Shown here: piece after piece, positions 57,791 through 64,000 of the stretch
How the letters are laid out: each line of letters opens with the position of its first letter
Numbering within the stretch: the first letter of the stretch is position 1
Origin: Lycium barbarum
Lineage: Eukaryota > Streptophyta > Magnoliopsida > Solanales > Solanaceae
Length of the DNA stretch: 64,000 nucleotides
NCBI RefSeq assembly: GCF_019175385.1
Contig: NC_083341.1
Coordinates: 66,621,800-66,685,799 of the forward strand
Direction: 5' to 3'
Notes under the pieces: generated by a model
Database searches by the model: none
What the model was told of the DNA's origin: nothing
The model's input: the letters and a program-made list of their open reading frames with translations, nothing else
Position numbers and translations under genes: made by a program

Positions 57791-59057
57791 ATACACGGGG
57801 CTGAACAACACCTAAAGTAGATGCTCCCCCTCTACCTCTGCCTCTGCCTGCTGTAGTCTGAGGAGTCTGGGTTGTCGGGCGCACTGAAGAAGAACCCGCT
57901 GCTGAACCTGTGGGCTGATTCCCCGCTCTATCTCTCGCTGAAGGGCAATCTCTCATCATATGACCAAACTGCCCGCAAGCATAGCAAGCATCCGAACCCT
58001 GACGACACTGTCCGGAATGTAATTTGCCACACTAGCTACACCGCGGTACTGAAGGTATCCTCTGGCTAAAGTCTCCCCTAGACTGCGAATCTGAGGCCCT
58101 CGAACTCTGCCCCTGGCCTGACTGAAAAGAACGATCAAATCTCCTATCCGAGAATATGGGAGGTGCACTGGTCGCTGACTGACCTGAGTGCTTGGAATGC
58201 GTCTGTCTCGGTCCCCCTCGGTACTCACTGCTCTCCCCCATAGATCTAGCCCTCTTACCTTGTCTTCTGTCACCCTCACGATCACTTCTCTGCTGTCGTT
58301 GTCGTTCCTCGAGGTTCTGAGCATGGGCCTGTATCCGGGAAATATCCATCCCGTCTTGCAAAGAGGCTGTCAAACAATCTCTGTACAGATGTGGCCCCAA
58401 ACCACTAACAAATCTATAGACTCGGTCTCCCATGTCAGCCACCATAGTCGGAGCATACCGGGCCAATGACTTAAATTGCATACTATACTCTCGGGCACTC
58501 ATGCTTCCCTATTTCAAATTCAAGAACCTGTCCGCTCTTGCTCGGTGGACTTTAGGTTGCAAGTAGTGACGAATAAAGGCATCCACAAACTCTTGCCAAA
58601 CGGGAGGTGGAGCATTCTCTCCTCTTGTTATCACCTAATTCTTATACCATAGCACCGCCACGTCGCGAAGCCAATATGAGGCCAACTCCACGGATTCGGT
58701 CTCAGAAGCATGCATAAGTTTTAGCGTCCGCAACATCTCATCGATAAAACCTTGTGGGTCCTCATCCGGCTTCGACCCGAAAAATTATGGAGGGTTTAGA
58801 GTAAGGAAATCACGGGCTCTTGTACTAGCCGAATGATCACTTGGGCTCACATTCTGTCGTTGTGCTTGAGCGGCAACCAACTGGGTCAATAAATTTATGG
58901 CCTCGGACACTTGTTGACCCGAAGCACCCGGTGGAGGAATCGGAGCTGAGGCTCCTCCCTCACTTTCCTCTACCTCCGCCGGAGGCTCCCTTTCTGCCAG
59001 CTTCTTCATTGTAGCTTTGCCTTTCTGGGCAGCTGTAGCTTTTCCTTTCGGCGGCAT
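57791..59057 (-). pseudogene. M5 gag
   Basis: The ATG at 59057 gives MPPKGKATAAQKGK. Gag is in frame with pol (59057 to 57524 is a multiple of three), so Gag-Pol was one polyprotein of about 1,580 residues. Four in-frame stops (58785-58787, 58635-58637, 58509-58511, 58032-58034) break it. Recognisable are the NPP-FFGSKPDEDPQG block, the capsid-like MADMGDRVYRF block and an intact CCHC knuckle CYACGQFGHMMRDC (about 57945-57990). Confidence 0.92.
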
Positions 59058-59262
59058 TTTCTGAAACCATAACGCACTTTTAGGAATGATATAATCCTAG
59101 ACATGGCTCTATCGCACGATCTTATGAGAAGAAGGATGGTCATTTTCCTAAATGCCCTGTAGCCTCTTGTTTATTAGCGTGGCGCGCAACACACCATAAA
59201 CAAGACTCTACTAGACACGGCTCGTAGACACTTCCTAGGGAGAACTGCTCTGATACCACTTC
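59058..59262 (-). mobile_element. M5 leader, primer-binding site and predicted acceptor
   Basis: Primer site TGGTATCAGAGCAG on the minus strand at about 59247-59260. The leader ends ATGGTTTCAG (AG at 59062-59061), then AAA and the gag ATG, a 3' splice-site consensus like that of P1, P2 and A. Confidence 0.82.
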
Positions 59263-60810
59263 TGTCACGACCCAGCTAGGGGCCGCGACGGGTACCCGGA
59301 GCAATTACCGAGCACTACTTACTCTACTGCTTGTCTTGCTCATTTGATACTCTTTTATCAGTTTTACATACCAATTGTAGGAAAATCATATTTAATTAAA
59401 ACATAAATACTTTATATACATTTGCTTCTTGGCCATCAAAATAATATACATACATATGAAAACATCTTGTGAGACCATCTAACCCACACTGCGTATCTAC
59501 GAGCCTCTACTAACATAATGAATACATAGACGGAACAAGACTCCGTCATGCCCAAAATATGCATATATGAATGTACAACAAAAGAATAGCCATAAGCACC
59601 TCCGAACAATGGAGTGCTATCTATCAGCTGACAGCTACTGAGGACCTGGGCCAAGCTCTCTTCCCTGTCTACCTGTGGGCATGAACACAGCGTCCGAAGA
59701 AAGGACGTCAGTCCGAATATTGTACCAAGTATGAGAGGCATACATAATGAAAGGAACATCAATAATATGAGGATAACATCAACATGAGACATCTGGATCT
59801 GACTGATAATCATAAATGAAGTAATACATGCTGTCTTACTCATACTCATCATCATAACATGTATGCATCATATGCAAGCTGCCCGTCCATGTCGGAACAG
59901 TGTGATAATCAATAATATTAGCCCGCGTCCAGGCCTCCCGCGTCCGGGGTACCATCTCATGCCGCCCACTAGTGGTGTCTGCCCACGCCCGTAGGTTGTG
60001 GTGTATCCGTAACGCCGCCCGCCGAAGCGGTGTCTGCCCGGCCAACTAGGCCCGGTGTGAATGCAATCATGACATGCTTATGAAAATGCTCATAGTAATA
60101 TTCTTATCATAAAATACTTATCTTATCATAATGCGTATATAAGACTTATGATCAACTTTACTTTATCGGGGTGACGTAAGGTCGTGATCCCCCGATTACA
60201 TTATGGAACAATCATGGACATTCTGCCTCACCTTGAAAGGACTAGTACATAAGGTGAGTGTAGGCAAGGAATAACATCATCATCATTCTAGTGTCATCAT
60301 ATCGTATAACTTATCTCATATAGACATTCATAGGTATAAGCTTTTAACTTCTTAGAATGTAAGAATTCATGAAAGGAGTAGGGATTCAAGCTAAAATATT
60401 CATGCAATTAGAAAGAAGGACTAGCCTCACATACCTTGGTCATTTAGCTAAGATATCGCTCATACTATTTTTCTCATGTTTTATATCAGCTCCCAACATT
60501 CATAATATTACTCGCAATATCATAATCGACAATCGTCATTTACGTACATTTGGCAAAATCCACCATTTTTCTCCAATTCTCCCTTATTTCTACTTCTAAC
60601 TCATCCTGGCGTTTTCATGCATTTAATGCTTGTTTCATGATATAAACATCATTTATAACGTATTTGTACTCACAACACTTCAACATTCATAGTTCAATTC
60701 CTCTATCATTCATTTATGTCACTATTCACTCAATAATGACCCATTTCTATGTTCTTCCACATTTCAAGTGTCTAAGCTTTCCAATACTTCAAACAACATG
60801 GAATAATCAT

Positions 60811-60823
60811 GAAACTTACCTCG
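60811..60823 (-). promoter_or_regulatory. Predicted leader-intron splice donor, M5
   Basis: CCGAG followed by GTAAGTTTC on the minus strand. With the acceptor at 59061 it predicts a 1,759-nt intron that removes most of R/U5 and the primer site. Confidence 0.55.
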
Positions 60824-61117
60824 GATGATGGTTGAACAATCCTTAAGTTGAAATACTTCAATTAACCAAAACCCTAGTTCCACCTTCTTGGGAATTTCTT
60901 GACTTAGAAGATCCTTTGACGTGTTCTTACACTTATTTTCATGAATTTAGTGGTGATGATCTTGATATTCCCTTTGATTCTCTTGAATTCTTGTGGAGGA
61001 AATATTTGGAGAGTTCTAGAGGTCTCTTGAGTTGTTGGATGAATAATGAAATAATATGAAGTCTAAGTCCCTTTTTAAAATCACAAAATCTGGTCTTTAA
61101 TGAATTCTTGTCGGGAT

Positions 61118-61405
61118 GAACAGTGGTCGTAAACCACCATATACGGACCGTATTTTGATTTACGGTTCGTCTTCCATGGCCGTATTTAATCATTTCAAAA
61201 ACAGAAAGTTTTGGCTGAGGAACATGGCAGTTTACGACCTGGTTTACGGTCCGTAAACCAGTTTACGGGCCGTAAACTGGGTCGTATTTAACCATATTCA
61301 ACACTTGGCAGAACTTGATATTTTTGGCAAGCTGAAGGACGATTGCACTATACGGTCCGTAAATCACTTTACGGGCCGTATAGTTCCATATACGACCACT
61401 GGGCT
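61118..61405. repeat. ACGGNCCGT palindrome array, M5 5' LTR
   Basis: The same two overlapping perfect palindromes as in the 3' LTR (61239-61261 and 61259-61279) with the same satellites; further units lie at about 61350-61390 (TATACGGTCCGTAAA and TTTACGGGCCGTATA). Confidence 0.85.
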
Positions 61406-61538
61406 TAAAAATTTTCCGCGACTTTCTTATGTCCAAAAATTCTTAATTAGCCATTCCCGACTTAATAAAACATCATTCACTCAACTTTTCATCATTCCAC
61501 TCATCATACAAGTACGAAGAAATTTCTGAGGTGTAACA

Positions 61539-62879
61539 GGAAGTGCTGCCCAATTTTCTCTAGAAATAGTGACGCATTCCCGTAGTCGATTAACTAACGT
61601 CAATATGAATTCTTTCGTGAAGGTAGCAACGTGATATTAAAGGAGAGCAAGTGAACGATAGCTTAGCTAAACGACAAAGGTATGTGAGGCTAATCCTTAT
61701 CTTTCTATGGCATGAATCCCATGATATGATTCTTCTTCCTCTGCATGATTCTCCTATATTCCGGAAAGCCAAGAGCTTAAGATCATTAATAGCTATATGA
61801 GTCAAGAGATATGATATGGCGTTCCTATAAAGTAAATGATGTCGTCCATTTTATACCCTCACCTTACATACTAACCCTTCAAGGTGAGGCAGAATGTTCA
61901 TGAATGCCCATAATGGAATCGAGGGTTCACGACCTTACATCACCTCGATAAAATACACTTGTTCTAGAGTCCCTATGCATGCACAATGGCGAGCATATTA
62001 TGATAAGCATATTATTATAAGTATTTCATAATGAGCATGTCATAATCATATTACACCGGGCCTAGTTGGTCGGGAAGTCACCGCGAAAGCGGGCAGCTAT
62101 ACGATACACCATGTCCAGTTTGCATGGGCAGACACCACTAGTGGGCGGCATGAGATGGTACCCCAGACGCGGGAGGCCTGGACGCGGGCTAATGTTACTA
62201 ATTATCACACCGCATCTATATGGTCGGGCAGTTTATATATATATATATATATATATACATGAGATGATGATAAGCATAAAAGTAAGTTAGCATGCATTAC
62301 TTCTCATATGATTCCTAGCCAGGTACAGTTGCTCCATACTTGATGCTCCCTTTATTTTCTTGATGTGTTGTTATTGTTCATGTCTCTCATACTCAGTACA
62401 ACATTCATACTGACGTCCGTTTTCTTTGGACGCTGTGTTCATGCCCACAGTTTGGCAGGGAGGTGAGCTCGATCCGGATTCTTAGGAGTTGTCAGCTGAT
62501 TGAAAGCACTCCATTGTTTGGAGGTGCTTATGATTATTCTTTTGGTACATATGTATATTTTGGGCATGACGGAGTCTTGTTCCGTTTACATGTATAGTAT
62601 GTCAGTAGAGGCTCGTAGATGCGTAGTGTGGGTTAGACGGTCTCACAAGTCTACTACGGTATGCATAAATATATTACATATATTATTGTGATAGTGTACT
62701 GAGGCATTTATATATATATATGTATAGACTAATTGTGCTTTCCACCGAAATATGATTGTCATGCGTTTATGAATTTGTGAATGATAAAAAAGCGTAAATG
62801 ACTATGATAAGTGAGGGAATAAGGGGTGCTCGGTGGTCAGCCTAGGGTACCCGTCGCGGCCCCCAGCCGGGTCGTGACA
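61539..62879 (+). mobile_element. P1 5' LTR, last part
   Basis: Begins with the M5 duplication GGAAG and continues the P1 LTR (GTGCTGCCCAATTTTC, as in P2) to the terminal TGACA at 62879. It has the stems CTCACCTT/AAGGTGAG (about 61857-61888) and ATCGAGG/CCTCGAT (61918-61949), a short TA run (62234-62257) and the hairpin pair near 62395-62433. Confidence 0.9.
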
Positions 62880-63082
62880 GAAGTGGTATCAGAGCAGTTT
62901 GCCCTAGGAAGTGTCTACGAGTCGTGTCTAGTAGAGTCTTGTTTATGGTGTGTTGCGCGCCACATCAATAGACAGGAGGCTACAGGGAATTTAGGAAAAT
63001 GACCGTCTTTCTTCTTATGAGATCATACGATAGAGCCATGCATAAGACTTTTCTCTTCTTAAAAGTGTGTTGGGATTTCAGA
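62880..63082 (+). mobile_element. P1 leader, primer-binding site and predicted acceptor
   Basis: Primer site TGGTATCAGAGCAG at 62884-62897. The leader ends GGGATTTCAG (AG at 63080-63081), one base before the gag ATG. Confidence 0.82.
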
Positions 63083-64000
63083 ATGCTGCCAAAGGGAAAA
63101 GCTACAGCCACCCAGAATGGCAAAGCTACGACAAAGAGGCGGGCGGAAAGAGAGCCTCAAATGAATGTAGACGAGGGCGAATCACAAAATGAGGCCTCGT
63201 CTAATGTAGAAGAGCAAGGAGGAGCCTCCACTCAAATTCCCCCGCCAGCTGCTTCGGGTCAACAAGTGACAAAAGCTATTCATCTATTGACGCAATTGGT
63301 TGCCGCCCAGGCACAGCGGCAGAATGCTGGCCCGAGTCATCGTTCCGCTAGTACGAGAGCCCGTCATTTCCTGACTCTAAATCCTCCGGAATTTTTCGGG
63401 TCGAAGCCGGATGAGGACCCACAAGGCTTTATTGACGAGATGCCGAGGACGCTAAAACTCATGCATGCTTTTGAGACTGAATCGGTAGAGTTGGCTTCTT
63501 ATAGACTTCGTGATGTGACGGTATTGTGGTATAACAACTGGATAGCATTGAGGACAGAAAATGCACCTCCTACCATTTGGCAAGAGTTTGTTGACGGTTT
63601 TATTCGCCATTATTTGCCACCCGAGGTCCGCCGAGCTAGAGCGGACAGGTTCTTGAATCTAAAGCAAGGAAGCATGAGTGTTCGGGAATATAGCCTGCAA
63701 TTTAATTCTCTGGCCAGGTATGCCCTGACTATGGTGGCCGATATGGGCGATCATGTACATAGGTTTGTGAGCGGGTTGGGGCTGCACTTGTTCAAAGATC
63801 GTTTAACGGCTTCATTGCAAGATGGGATGGATATTTCCCGTATACAGGCCTATGCTCAGAATTTAGAGGGACGACAACAGCCGCCAAGGAGTGATCGTGA
63901 TATTGACCGAAGGCAAGGTAAGAGGGCTAGGTCTATGGGGACGAGCAGCGAGTATAGAGGGGGATCGAGACAGATGTATTCTAGGCACTCAGGACAGTCA
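63083..64000 (+). CDS. P1 gag, open to the window end
   Basis: The ATG at 63083 (MLPKGKATATQNGK) starts 306 codons without a stop, running off the right edge. Blocks: charged N-terminus, AAQAQRQNAG, FLTLNPPEFFGSKPDEDPQG, WYNNW, RRARADRFLNLKQGSMS (where P2 and M5 have stops), the MADMGDHVHRFVSGLG block, DGMDISRIQA and the start of the basic linker. Its length so far equals the family Gag up to shortly before the CCHC knuckle. Gag would form the particle that packages retrotransposon RNA. Whether pol beyond the window is intact cannot be seen; the 5' LTR of P1 is broken by P2 and M5, so transcription from its own promoter to this gag is unlikely. Confidence 0.88.
   Translation, partial: MLPKGKATATQNGKATTKRRAEREPQMNVDEGESQNEASSNVEEQGGASTQIPPPAASGQQVTKAIHLLTQLVAAQAQRQNAGPSHRSASTRARHFLTLNPPEFFGSKPDEDPQGFIDEMPRTLKLMHAFETESVELASYRLRDVTVLWYNNWIALRTENAPPTIWQEFVDGFIRHYLPPEVRRARADRFLNLKQGSMSVREYSLQFNSLARYALTMVADMGDHVHRFVSGLGLHLFKDRLTASLQDGMDISRIQAYAQNLEGRQQPPRSDRDIDRRQGKRARSMGTSSEYRGGSRQMYSRHSGQS

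Larger units (their letters stand above)
51841..61538 (-). mobile_element. M5: complete chromovirus inserted in P1 LTR
   Basis: A full minus-strand element of 9,698 bp with LTRs of equal length (51841-54116 and 59263-61538, 2,276 bp each) and exact GGAAG duplications (51836-51840 and 61539-61543). Gag and pol form one continuous frame from 59057, interrupted by point stops and one small deletion. With no nested insertion, it is the clearest template for this family here. Confidence 0.94.
59263..61538 (-). mobile_element. M5 5' LTR
   Basis: The minus strand from 61538 has: palindrome array, TATA-like TTTTAAAAAGG (about 61071-61082), splice donor CCGAG then GTAAGT (GT at 60819-60818), stem CTCACCTT/AAGGTGAG (about 60227-60258), stem ATCGGGG/CCCCGAT (60165-60196) and the CGTCC/GGACG hairpin near 59690-59710. 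Confidence 0.92.

Overview
This window is plant nuclear heterochromatin, made almost entirely of nested LTR retrotransposons. I see no host gene, tRNA or intact cellular rRNA gene. The elements are Ty3/Gypsy chromoviruses with a single fused gag-pol frame (Gag with a CCHC knuckle, then protease, RT, RNase H, integrase and a C-terminal chromodomain), LTRs of about 2.2-3.4 kb, an initiator-Met tRNA primer site and 5-bp target duplications. They look like the Tekay/Del lineage. A dicot, possibly Solanaceae, fits the style of the elements; that taxonomic guess is inference only.

Layout. I name elements by strand and order (M = minus, P = plus). Oldest is C, a Copia-type gag remnant (34599-35488, minus). 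M3 (5' LTR 32286-34598) sits in C's gag, and M2 (5' LTR 29510-31936) sits in M3's gag. M1 sits in M2's gag: its 5' LTR is split into 12256-12608 and 26943-29068, with gag-pol at 7384-12054. L1, a non-autonomous 'LARD'-like element (1-7383), sits in M1's pol. A (complete, 12609-26937, TSD GGTGC) sits in M1's LTR. S1, a solo LTR (18618-22024, TSD GATGC), sits in A's pol. On the right, M4 (3' LTR 35510-37708 plus decayed integrase) sits just upstream of C's gag, and P1 (LTR from 38635, resuming to 62879, gag to the window end) sits in M4's integrase. P2 (complete, 39697-51825) and M5 (complete, 51841-61538, TSD GGAAG) both sit in P1's LTR. P3, a solo LTR (42868-45129, TSD ATAGC), sits in P2's gag. 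That is 12 insertions or remnants, up to six levels deep, and most boundaries are fixed to the base by target duplications.

Coding state. Every gag-pol that can be followed is broken by nonsense codons, frameshifts or insertions. Only the P1 gag, which runs off the right edge, is open for its visible 306 codons.

Beyond the catalogue, the LTRs share architecture that usual annotation misses. (1) A consensus splice donor lies 100-300 nt downstream of the TATA box and a consensus acceptor lies 0-3 nt before the gag ATG, predicting a 1.8-2.7 kb leader intron that removes the primer-binding site. (2) Arrays of perfect palindromes with the core ACGGNCCGT lie just upstream of the TATA box, with symmetric flanks that differ between families. 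(3) Conserved stem-loops in R/U5 show compensatory base changes. (4) A 5S rRNA-derived segment lies inside L1. (5) P2 and M5 LTRs form a head-to-head inverted repeat of over 2 kb. No software was run: identities are judged by eye and element names are local.
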